NCBI GenBank assembly: GCA_051846895.1
Contig: JBPYCQ010000026.1
Location: 1-22,030 of the forward strand
DNA: 22,030 bases
From: CALKAL01 sp051846895
GTDB taxonomy: Bacteria > Bacillota > Bacilli > Bacillales > Alkalibacillaceae
Reading direction: 5' to 3'
Under the pieces are notes generated by a model. It saw nothing but the letters and a program-made list of their open reading frames with translations, did no database searches and was not told where the DNA came from. Positions 1 to 6,408 of the stretch are shown in pieces. Every line of letters begins with the position of its first letter. Position 1 is the first letter of the stretch. The translations under genes were made by a program, and so were the position numbers.

Positions 1-113
1 GTAGGTTTTGTGAGGAGCGTCGGCAACACCGAATTCTCTTGCAACGCGACGAACAGTCTTTTAAAAATCAAATTATAGTCTGGGAACCAATATTATGGTT
101 CTGCAGTCATTAT
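1..113. other. spacer upstream of tRNA-fMet
   Basis: No gene is recognisable here. The stretch does not resemble the 3' end of 5S or 23S rRNA. It contains a short inverted repeat, GAACCA at 84-89 and TGGTTC at 96-101, just before the tRNA. By analogy with B. subtilis, where a tRNA-Met/tRNA-Asp pair follows an rRNA operon, it is probably the spacer between an rRNA operon outside the window and the tRNA genes; this is inference. Confidence 0.4.
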
Positions 114-191
<78 letters not shown>

Positions 192-264
192 ATTATTCAC
201 CGCATCATCGTCGAAAGACATCTTGAAAGGTGATATCGGGAGTACCCCTGGGTGCAACCAAAAT

Positions 265-341
265 GGTCCGGTAGTTCAGTTGGTTAGAATGCCTGCCTGT
301 CACGCAGGAGGTCGCGGGTTCGAGTCCCGTCCGGACCGCCA
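265..341 (+). tRNA. tRNA-Asp (anticodon GTC)
   Basis: A 77-nt tRNA with an encoded CCA. Acceptor arms GGTCCGG and CCGGACC pair perfectly, with discriminator G. The anticodon GTC is at 299-301 within the stem CCTGC/GCAGG, and the T-loop is GGTTCGAGTCC. It follows tRNA-fMet by a 74-nt spacer, longer than usual inside Bacillus tRNA clusters, and is followed at once by a terminator, so it is probably the last gene of its transcription unit. Confidence 0.97.
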
Positions 342-357
342 TACATATTTATAAAGC

Positions 358-408
358 AAATGGCTTTCAATTAGTTACAGAAAAGATAACTAGTTGAAAG
401 CCATTTTT
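358..408 (+). terminator. terminator of the tRNA operon
   Basis: A long inverted repeat, TGGCTTTCAATTAGTTA and TAACTAGTTGAAAGCCA, pairs over about 17 bp (one G-U), with a 9-nt loop and a T-run ending at 408. A-runs opposite the T-run extend the stem and could make it work in both directions. Confidence 0.9.
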
Positions 409-537
409 AGTTATTAGTGTTTTTTCATAATATGCTTTACACTTATCACCAGTTGGAAGTGATCAGTTTCTTGGTATATACAAGAATAGTAATATTAATG
501 CTCAATCGTTCGGGTGTTATTTTAATTTCGCCACAGA

Positions 538-1758
538 TTAATTCACTTCATACTTCTTAACGTCAACTTCGTTTTCATCAATCCTAACAGATTGTTTAAG
601 GAAAATATCTTTTACGAAGACAATAATTATGATTATTACCAACGCGATAACGGAAAAGAGTAGTAAGTATAAAATATTATTTTTCAATTCTTGACTATTA
701 CCACCAAAAATAATTGAATAGTAGCTATCTGCACCATAAGTAGCCGGAAGAAATTGTGCTAACGTATAGTACCCATTTGATAATAGTTTTCTTGACACTA
801 ATACGCCTGATGTGACTAACTGAAGTGATAAAGCTAATATGTTGAAAACCATTCCATAGTTCCCAAATAAATAAACAAATACTTGTGCAAATGTCAAAAA
901 GGAAAAGTACATAATACTTTGAAATAGATAAAATGTAATAAAGGATACCTGAATATCTACATTAAATAATACTAATAAAAGAAATGTGATAATTGGCAAT
1001 ATCAAAGATACTGCTATATTAATGTATTGTCTTCCCAGAAACAAACTCCACGATGGAACTTTTTTCTTGATAAGTTCACTAGCTTCTTGAATTTGCATAA
1101 TCATCACCATTGCTCCTGCGAAAGAAGCGATGATTACCATTAAAGGGACAAGGTTTGCGGAAAATGTATCGACAGCATTTAAACGATTAATGTTCGATTC
1201 TACAGATTCTGGTTGTATAGCAGAGATAATCATAAATGCCGTTGTTTTAATGGCTTCATTAATTGATTGCTCTAGCTGTAAATTATTTAATTGTTGAATA
1301 AACTTATCTGCCCCAACCTGTATTTTTTTTGAAATTACTTTATTGTTTAATTCACTTGTCATTTGTTGTGCGACTTGTTCCATCATTGATTTATTAGAAG
1401 TTGCCGTTGCTTCGTTGATCCAGTAATTGATGGTTGCTTGACTTCCTTCTTGTATAGAAGATGAAAAATTAGCGGGTAGATGAATTAACATTTCTATTTT
1501 TCTTCTCTCTATCTCTTCCATCCCTTCATCAACAGTATTAAATTTTTTGACGTCAAAAGGAAGATTTCTTTCCAATTGCTTTAACACATCTGTTTGGACA
1601 TCTTCATTCACCACACCAATAGATAGTTGATCTGTTCTCTCTTCCACGCCATTGTACGCTGTTAGCCATACTGAAAAAAATATCACTTGAAACATCAATG
1701 CAGCAGCCATTCCCATATAAGTTTTTCTTATTTTAAATAATTCTTTAAATCCTTTCAT
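538..1758 (-). CDS. ABC-2 type membrane permease, 406 aa
   Basis: A membrane protein with the ABC-2 exporter permease layout: a short cytoplasmic N-terminus, one TM segment around residues 15-35, an extracytoplasmic domain to about residue 205, then a cluster of hydrophobic segments to about 385 and a charged tail. Its start resembles YhgE/Pip-type permeases but it lacks their long coiled-coil insert. No ATPase gene adjoins it, so it must recruit one from elsewhere or act differently. The ATG has a strong site (AAGGAGGAG, 7 nt away). It lies downstream of the tetR-type gene but after that gene's terminator, with its own -10 and an 18-bp palindromic operator, which points to repression by the neighbouring TetR protein and a role in export of a toxic or membrane-active compound. 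The substrate cannot be told. Confidence 0.8.
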   Translation of the reverse strand: MKGFKELFKIRKTYMGMAAALMFQVIFFSVWLTAYNGVEERTDQLSIGVVNEDVQTDVLKQLERNLPFDVKKFNTVDEGMEEIERRKIEMLIHLPANFSSSIQEGSQATINYWINEATATSNKSMMEQVAQQMTSELNNKVISKKIQVGADKFIQQLNNLQLEQSINEAIKTTAFMIISAIQPESVESNINRLNAVDTFSANLVPLMVIIASFAGAMVMIMQIQEASELIKKKVPSWSLFLGRQYINIAVSLILPIITFLLLVLFNVDIQVSFITFYLFQSIMYFSFLTFAQVFVYLFGNYGMVFNILALSLQLVTSGVLVSRKLLSNGYYTLAQFLPATYGADSYYSIIFGGNSQELKNNILYLLLFSVIALVIIIIIVFVKDIFLKQSVRIDENEVDVKKYEVN

Positions 1759-1775
1759 TCTAATGCTCCTCCTTA

Positions 1776-1804
1776 ATTATATTAAGCAAGTACTTGCTTA
1801 CACT
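1776..1804 (-). promoter_or_regulatory. promoter and palindromic operator of the permease gene
   Basis: On the minus strand a perfect -10 (TATAAT, 1776-1781) lies just upstream of the permease start. Immediately behind it is a perfect 18-bp palindrome, TAAGCAAGTACTTGCTTA (1783-1800), which fills the spacer. The -35 (AGTGTA, 1799-1804) is poor. An operator in the spacer is a standard place for TetR-family repression. The half-site ACTTGC also occurs in the promoter of the tetR gene. Confidence 0.7.
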
Positions 1805-1814
1805 AGGGTAAAAA

Positions 1815-1848
1815 ATTTTTTCTAGGAGGCAATCCCCCTAGAAAAAAT
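1815..1848 (-). terminator. terminator overlapping the tetR stop codon
   Basis: On the minus strand the last codons of the TetR gene lie inside a stem (TTTTTTCTAGG with CCTAGAAAAAA, extended by G-C pairs) followed by TTTTTT. The TAG stop is in the descending arm. It should separate tetR transcription from the permease gene. Confidence 0.75.
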
Positions 1849-2403
1849 AGTTACACTTGTTTTTAATAAATCATGCATATTAACATCACTTAAATCTGAG
1901 TCCATTCTCACATATGCCATAAAGTGACCAAATCCCATTGAAATAAAAGATAAAGCAATTTCTTCTTCATTATAATTTAATATTTCGTTCCGTTTTTTCA
2001 TTTCAATAAAATAATCTTTAAGTTGTACTTTTAGAATGTGAGGGACTTTTGAAACTTCTTTATTTATCTCGGGAAACGTATTCATTTCTTTTAATGCAAT
2101 AAAAATAAGATCTTTAATCGATACCATATGTTCAAAATAGACAGTTAGAAAATGGAGTAGATCTTTTTCTAAATCATAAGTAATATCTGAATTAATCGCC
2201 CTATTCATAACAGGTTCATATGAGAAACGACGAATAATTTCTTTTAAAATCTCGCTTTTGTTGCCAAAGTGGCGAAATATCGTGACCTCGTTCACCCCGG
2301 CTTTATCAGCAATGGCACGGGTTGTCGCTGAGGCATATCCTTTTTCACTTATTAGCTGGATAGCAGCTTCCAATATTCGTTCTTGTGTTGTGCTAGCACT
2401 CAA
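1822..2403 (-). CDS. TetR/AcrR-family transcriptional repressor, 193 aa
   Basis: The N-terminal 50 residues form a typical TetR helix-turn-helix: RILEAAIQLISEKGYASATTRAIADKAG is visible from residue 9, followed by VNEVTIFRHFGNKSEIL, whose (T/L)(Y/F)xHFxxK recognition-helix pattern is diagnostic. The remaining 140 residues would be the ligand and dimerisation domain. The start is TTG, chosen because AAAGGA lies 8 nt upstream; no ATG fits. Its promoter contains an inverted repeat over the -10, so it probably represses itself, and the permease behind it carries a related palindrome. Together they look like a ligand-inducible efflux pair. The inducer is unknown. Confidence 0.9.
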   Translation of the reverse strand: MSASTTQERILEAAIQLISEKGYASATTRAIADKAGVNEVTIFRHFGNKSEILKEIIRRFSYEPVMNRAINSDITYDLEKDLLHFLTVYFEHMVSIKDLIFIALKEMNTFPEINKEVSKVPHILKVQLKDYFIEMKKRNEILNYNEEEIALSFISMGFGHFMAYVRMDSDLSDVNMHDLLKTSVTIFSRGIAS

Positions 2404-2421
2404 ATAATCAGTCCTTTCACA

Positions 2422-2470
2422 ATATGTAAGTGTTTACTTGCATATTACCACACTAAAAACTAAATGACAA
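2422..2470 (-). promoter_or_regulatory. tetR promoter with overlapping operator
   Basis: On the minus strand -35 TTGTCA (2465-2470), a 17-nt spacer and -10 TAATAT (2442-2447). An inverted repeat, ATATGTAAGT and ACTTGCATAT with a 4-nt centre (2422-2445, one mismatch), covers the -10 and the expected start point. It shares the ACTTGC half-site with the palindrome upstream of the permease, so both are likely bound by the same repressor. Confidence 0.7.
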
Positions 2471-2508
2471 ATATAAAATATCTATTAGTTTCTATTCACT
2501 ACTATTTT

Positions 2509-2517
2509 TGCTATGAT
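2509..2517 (+). promoter_or_regulatory. extended -10 promoter of the thiL operon
   Basis: TG-C-TATGAT is an extended -10 element 35 nt before the thiL start. The -35 region at 17-nt spacing (TTTCTA) is weak, which extended -10 promoters tolerate. It stands back to back with the tetR promoter. Confidence 0.5.
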
Positions 2518-2552
2518 AAGCATGGAAATTAGTTTGGTCAGGAGCAATCAAT

Positions 2553-3530
2553 ATGAATGAATTTCAGCTAATCAATCAAATTAAACAACCCTTTTACAAA
2601 CAAGCAACAGTTATTAAAGGGATAGGTGATGATGGTGCCATTGTCAAACCACCTACAGGGCAACATCTAGTGATTGCAACTGACACGATGGTAGAAGGCG
2701 TTCATTTTTCATTAAATTATATGTCTTATGAAGATATTGGTTATCGTGTACTAGTGGCTAATTTGAGTGATCTTGCAGCAATGGGGAGCGAGCCGTTATA
2801 TTATTTAGTGAACATTACAGCACCAAAATCAATGGACAATGAACGACTTGTGAAAATCTTTAATGGTGCTAAGGAGCTCGCTAATCAGTATAAACTTGAT
2901 TTGATCGGTGGAGATACTGTTGAAGGTGAGAATTTAGTTATCACGGTGACGGTATTTGGATCCGTTATGCCACAATTAAAAAGGCTTAGAAATCATGCTC
3001 AAAGTGGAGATATCATTTTTTGTACAGGATTTCTTGGAGAATCGGCGTACGGGTATCATTTGTTAAAAAGTGAACAGAATCTTTGTAAGGACACTTATTT
3101 TACTAATCGACACGTTAGACCTAAGCCAAGATTGGACTTCACACAAGCTACGACTCATATTGATCGGATTTGTTTAAATGATATTAGTGATGGGATTGCC
3201 TCAGAACTATATGAGATTGCTATAGCTTCTAATATGGACTTAACCATTGACTGGGACCTCATTCCAATCAACGATAATATGAAACATTTATCAACTAAAC
3301 AATTAAAAGAAATGGTGCTTTTCTCAGGAGAAGATTTTGAACTTGTTGGAACTTGTAGTAAAGAAGACTGGATTAAAATTAAAAAGGATTGTAAAAAACG
3401 AAATATCCGTGTCACTAAAATAGGTGAGGTTCATTCGAATACGAATCCCAAGCCTACTGTTAAAATAATTGTTGAAGGTCAATTAACTGTTTTAGAGCAA
3501 AGAGGCTATCGGCATGGAATAGATGAATAA
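2553..3530 (+). CDS. thiL: thiamine-monophosphate kinase
   Basis: ThiL phosphorylates thiamine monophosphate with ATP to give thiamine diphosphate, the last step of the de novo pathway, in the cytosol. The 325-aa length is normal. Family motifs are in order: GIGDDGA (residues 23-29, metal and ATP binding), TDTMVEGVHF (43-52), NLSDLAAMG (70-78) and GGDT (119-122), the conserved Asp-rich loops of the AIR synthase-like fold. CAGGAG lies 12 nt before the ATG. It heads the operon; the next gene starts 9 nt after its stop, the arrangement known from B. subtilis (formerly ydiA-ydiB). No TPP riboswitch precedes it. Confidence 0.95.
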   Translation: MNEFQLINQIKQPFYKQATVIKGIGDDGAIVKPPTGQHLVIATDTMVEGVHFSLNYMSYEDIGYRVLVANLSDLAAMGSEPLYYLVNITAPKSMDNERLVKIFNGAKELANQYKLDLIGGDTVEGENLVITVTVFGSVMPQLKRLRNHAQSGDIIFCTGFLGESAYGYHLLKSEQNLCKDTYFTNRHVRPKPRLDFTQATTHIDRICLNDISDGIASELYEIAIASNMDLTIDWDLIPINDNMKHLSTKQLKEMVLFSGEDFELVGTCSKEDWIKIKKDCKKRNIRVTKIGEVHSNTNPKPTVKIIVEGQLTVLEQRGYRHGIDE

Positions 3531-3539
3531 GGTGATGAA

Positions 3540-4007
3540 ATGTTTACCATTTTTACAAAAAATGAAGACGAAACGAAAAAACTTGGACGAACGATTGCAA
3601 AAAAGCTTGCACCAGGTGATGTAGTAACATTAGACGGGGATCTCGGTGCTGGCAAGACAACGTTTACGAAAGGGTTGGCTGAGGGTCTCGGGGTGAAACG
3701 AACGGTTAATAGCCCGACTTTTACAATCATTAAGGAATATGCGGGGGAGAACTTTCCGTTATACCATATGGATGTGTACCGTCTTGAACATAGTGAAGAG
3801 GATATTGGTTTTGAGGAATACTTTTATAGTGATGGCGTAACGGTAGTTGAATGGTCAACTTTTATAGAAGAGTTTTTACCTGAACAGTTATTAAAAATTA
3901 ACATTGAAAGAGAAGGGGAACATCATAGAAAAATCACTTTAACTCCTACATCCCCTAAACTTAAAAATATTTGTGAGGAGCTTATTCATGATCACTTTAG
4001 GAATTGA
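3540..4007 (+). CDS. tsaE: tRNA t6A biosynthesis ATPase TsaE
   Basis: TsaE (YdiB/YjeE) is the P-loop ATPase that drives turnover of the TsaB-TsaD complex which makes N6-threonylcarbamoyl-adenosine at position 37 of ANN-decoding tRNAs. The 155-aa protein has Walker A GDLGAGKT (33-40), a Thr-rich switch segment NSPTF (57-61), the HMD motif at 76-78 and VVEW (102-105), all typical. It follows thiL by 9 nt, with GGTGATG as the binding site, and overlaps tsaB by 20 nt, so translation is probably coupled. Confidence 0.95.
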   Translation: MFTIFTKNEDETKKLGRTIAKKLAPGDVVTLDGDLGAGKTTFTKGLAEGLGVKRTVNSPTFTIIKEYAGENFPLYHMDVYRLEHSEEDIGFEEYFYSDGVTVVEWSTFIEEFLPEQLLKINIEREGEHHRKITLTPTSPKLKNICEELIHDHFRN

Positions 4008-4683
4008 TACTTCTAATCAACCAATGAGTGTTGCTCTAGCTAATGAGGATGAACTTATTGCTGAAATGACGATTAATGTTAAAAGAAATCACTCCATTCA
4101 GTTAATGCCGGCTATTGATCATCTACTAAAACAGGCAAATGTAACTCCTAAAGATCTAAACAGAATCGCGGTTGCGGAAGGCCCTGGTTCATATACAGGA
4201 TTAAGAATAGGTATGACTACAGCAAAAACGTTAGCTTGGACATTAAACATCCCTATTGTTGCAGTGTCTAGTCTGAAACTGTTAGCAGCAAACTTGTTAT
4301 ATACTGATGGATTAATTTGTCCATATTTTGACGCAAGAAGAGGGAATGTGTTTACGGGTCTATATCAAGCAGCAGCTGGAAAAATTCAAGTAGTGAAAAG
4401 CGATTGTAACGTCTCTATGAAAGATTGGTTAGAACAGTTAAAAGAATACGATGAACCAATAAAATTCGTAACACCACATACAAATAGTTTTTATGACCTC
4501 ATTATAGATGTTATGGGAAATCAAGCGACACTCGTAAAAAATTATTTTAACATACCTAGAGCGAGCACACTAATTTCGATTAGCCAAACTGAGTCACCAA
4601 AGGATACACATCTATTAATCCCAGAGTATCACCGTATGACTGAGGCTGAGGCTAACTGGATAAAAAACAACAAGAAGGGTTAA
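3988..4683 (+). CDS. tsaB: t6A biosynthesis protein TsaB
   Basis: TsaB (YeaZ/YdiC) is the scaffold partner of TsaD in the t6A complex, a member of the ASKHA fold that lacks the metal site of TsaD. The N-terminal strand GIDTSN (residues 5-10) and GPGSYTGLRIG (66-76) are the family signatures; 231 aa is normal. I chose the ATG at 3988 over the upstream in-frame GTG at 3973 because GAGGAG (3975-3980) sits 7 nt before it, and the GTG would place this site inside the gene. The start lies inside tsaE. Confidence 0.95.
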   Translation: MITLGIDTSNQPMSVALANEDELIAEMTINVKRNHSIQLMPAIDHLLKQANVTPKDLNRIAVAEGPGSYTGLRIGMTTAKTLAWTLNIPIVAVSSLKLLAANLLYTDGLICPYFDARRGNVFTGLYQAAAGKIQVVKSDCNVSMKDWLEQLKEYDEPIKFVTPHTNSFYDLIIDVMGNQATLVKNYFNIPRASTLISISQTESPKDTHLLIPEYHRMTEAEANWIKNNKKG

Positions 4684-4687
4684 AAAA

Positions 4688-5134
4688 ATGGGAGAAGTAA
4701 TTATTAGGGATATGACGATTGATGATTTGCCTGAAGTGATGGTTGTTGAGTATCAATCATTTAGCTCACCATGGACTAAACGTGACTTCATTTTTGATTT
4801 ATTAAAAAATCAATTTTCACATTATATCGTGCTAGAAAAAGATGGACAAGTTGTCGGGTATTGTGGTGTATGGGTTGTATTAGAAGCTGCACAAATCACA
4901 AACATCGCTATATTACCAGAACAACGTGGACACAAATATGGAGAACAATTGTTTAGAAGAATGCTTCAAGTGGCCGAGAAAAAAGGTGCAACAGAATTAT
5001 CATTAGAAGTCCGCGAATCAAATATAGTCGCACAAAATATGTATAAAAAATTCGGCATGAAAGTTGTGGGAAAAAGGGAAAGATACTATAAGGATGACGG
5101 AGAAGATGCCTTAGTAATGTGGGTGAGAATATGA
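4688..5134 (+). CDS. rimI: ribosomal protein bS18 alanine N-acetyltransferase RimI
   Basis: A 148-aa GNAT-family enzyme that transfers acetyl from acetyl-CoA to the N-terminus of ribosomal protein S18. The CoA pyrophosphate-binding loop LPEQRGHKYGEQLF matches the (Q/R)xxGx(G/A) motif, followed by the NxxAQNMYKKFGM region and a C-terminal ERYY segment (in KRERYYKDDGEDALVM) typical of RimI. The start is 4 nt after tsaB with only a weak GGGTTAAAA site. It is regularly found between tsaB and tsaD in Bacillaceae. Some homologues acetylate other proteins, so the S18 substrate is inferred from context. Confidence 0.9.
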   Translation: MGEVIIRDMTIDDLPEVMVVEYQSFSSPWTKRDFIFDLLKNQFSHYIVLEKDGQVVGYCGVWVVLEAAQITNIAILPEQRGHKYGEQLFRRMLQVAEKKGATELSLEVRESNIVAQNMYKKFGMKVVGKRERYYKDDGEDALVMWVRI

Positions 5135-6138
5135 AAAAAGAAGAAATAATTTTAGCCATTGAGACAAGCTGTGATGAAACAGCTGTTGCCATCGTCCAAG
5201 GCGGAAAAAAGCTTTTATCAAATGTTGTCGCAACACAGATGGAAATCCATCAACGGTATGGTGGAGTCGTACCAGAAATAGCATCAAGACATCATATCGA
5301 ACAAATAACGCTCGTCATTGATCAAGCATTAAACGAGGCGAACATGACGATACAAGATGTGGATGCAATTGCAGTCACTGAAGGACCAGGTTTAGTCGGT
5401 GCTTTATTAGTTGGTGTTAATGCAGCAAAAACATTAGCATTTGCACATAACTTGCCATTAATAGGTGTGCACCATATTGCTGGACACATCTATGCCAATC
5501 GTTTGGAAAAAGAGTTCGAATTCCCACTACTCGCTTTAGTTGTTTCTGGTGGGCATACAGAGCTCATTTATATGAGTGGGCATAGTGAGTATGAAATAGT
5601 CGGTGAAACACGTGATGATGCCGCTGGTGAGGCGTATGATAAGGTTGCCAAGGCGTTAGATTTGCCTTATCCGGGGGGTCCTGAGATTGATCGTCTTGCA
5701 CAAGAAGGGAAAGACTTATATTCTTTTCCACGTGCTTGGTTAGATGATTCCTTTGATTTTAGCTTTAGTGGATTAAAGACTGCTGTTATTAACAAACTCC
5801 ATCAACTTAAGCAAAAAAATGAAGGCTATCGCATTGAAGATATTGCTACATCTTTTCAAACGAGTGTGATTGAAGTACTTGTGGAAAAGACATATCAGGC
5901 AGCAAAAAAATATGATGTTAAGCAATTAATAGTAGCTGGTGGTGTGTCAGCAAATAGTGGTTTACGAAAAGCTTTACAAGAGAAATTCGTAAGTGAAAAC
6001 GTAGATTTAACAATCCCACCATTATATTTATGTACAGATAATGCGGCAATGATCGGAGCTGCGGCTTCAATTAAATATCAAAATAATCAATTTTCAGGTC
6101 TTGATTTAAACGCAAATCCTGGCTTGATCTTGAAGTAA
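5131..6138 (+). CDS. tsaD: tRNA N6-adenosine threonylcarbamoyltransferase TsaD
   Basis: TsaD (Gcp/YdiE) transfers the threonylcarbamoyl group from TC-AMP to A37 of tRNA. It begins ILAIETSCDETAVA, the Kae1/Qri7 signature, and has the metal-ligand motif HHIAGH, the VSGGHTE loop, the DDAAGEAYDK segment, and the late GGVSANSGLR and TDNAAMIGAA stretches with the third metal ligand Asp. The 335-aa length is normal. I start it at the ATG at 5131 (stop of rimI overlaps as ATGA), not at the in-frame GTG at 5119, because GGGTGAG precedes it. The partner TsaC/YwlC, which makes TC-AMP, is not in the window. A terminator follows 3 nt after the stop. Confidence 0.96.
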   Translation: MKKEEIILAIETSCDETAVAIVQGGKKLLSNVVATQMEIHQRYGGVVPEIASRHHIEQITLVIDQALNEANMTIQDVDAIAVTEGPGLVGALLVGVNAAKTLAFAHNLPLIGVHHIAGHIYANRLEKEFEFPLLALVVSGGHTELIYMSGHSEYEIVGETRDDAAGEAYDKVAKALDLPYPGGPEIDRLAQEGKDLYSFPRAWLDDSFDFSFSGLKTAVINKLHQLKQKNEGYRIEDIATSFQTSVIEVLVEKTYQAAKKYDVKQLIVAGGVSANSGLRKALQEKFVSENVDLTIPPLYLCTDNAAMIGAAASIKYQNNQFSGLDLNANPGLILK

Positions 6139-6139
6139 G

Positions 6140-6341
6140 AAATCCACAGCTGTTGTGAATAGCTGTGGATATTTTTTAGAAAAACGTGGTTGAGTAGCTA
6201 TTTAAACTTGTGCATAAAATTTGTGGAAAACCCGATCGCAACTTGTGGATAAGGTGGATAACTCTGTTTAAAACAGTTATATCAACACTGATTCTGTGGA
6301 TAACCTGTGGATTGTGTGAGTAATTGTTATCTTAATCCACA
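6140..6341. promoter_or_regulatory. DnaA-box cluster between tsaD and ydiF
   Basis: Three perfect matches to the DnaA box (TGTGNATAA on this strand) lie at 6209-6217, 6244-6252 and 6295-6303. One-mismatch copies are at 6164-6172, 6222-6230, 6253-6261 and, on the other strand, 6333-6341; two-mismatch copies are at 6140-6148 and 6306-6314. That is nine sites in about 200 bp of noncoding DNA. DnaA-box clusters away from oriC titrate or position the initiator DnaA in B. subtilis, and I recall one near gcp (tsaD), so the position may be conserved. No dnaA or dnaN gene is here, so it is not the origin itself. Confidence 0.75.
6142..6177 (+). terminator. terminator of the thiL-tsaD operon
   Basis: A perfect 10-bp stem, ATCCACAGCT and AGCTGTGGAT, with a 9-nt loop and a T-run at 6172-6177. 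Both arms read as near DnaA boxes (TGTGGAT), so the hairpin also forms the left edge of the DnaA-box cluster. Confidence 0.9.
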
Positions 6342-6377
6342 TTGCCTAACTTTTCTAAAGAAATGTTGTTCCCATAT

Positions 6378-6408
6378 AAAAAAACACACCCAACTTAATT
6401 GGATGTGT
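6378..6408 (-). terminator. terminator of ydiF, containing its stop codon
   Basis: On the minus strand ACACATCCAA and TTGGGTGTGT form a 10-bp stem (one wobble) around a 5-nt loop that holds the TAA stop, followed by seven T. A stop codon in the loop means a terminating ribosome would shield the hairpin briefly. Confidence 0.85.

Noticed and set aside
2448..2552. TPP riboswitch ahead of thiL
   Set aside because: The leader is too short and lacks the conserved thi-box motif (CUGAGA).
6140..6341. Chromosomal or plasmid replication origin
   Set aside because: The DnaA boxes are convincing, but no dnaA, dnaN or rep gene and no strongly AT-rich unwinding region accompany them; a regulatory cluster is more likely.
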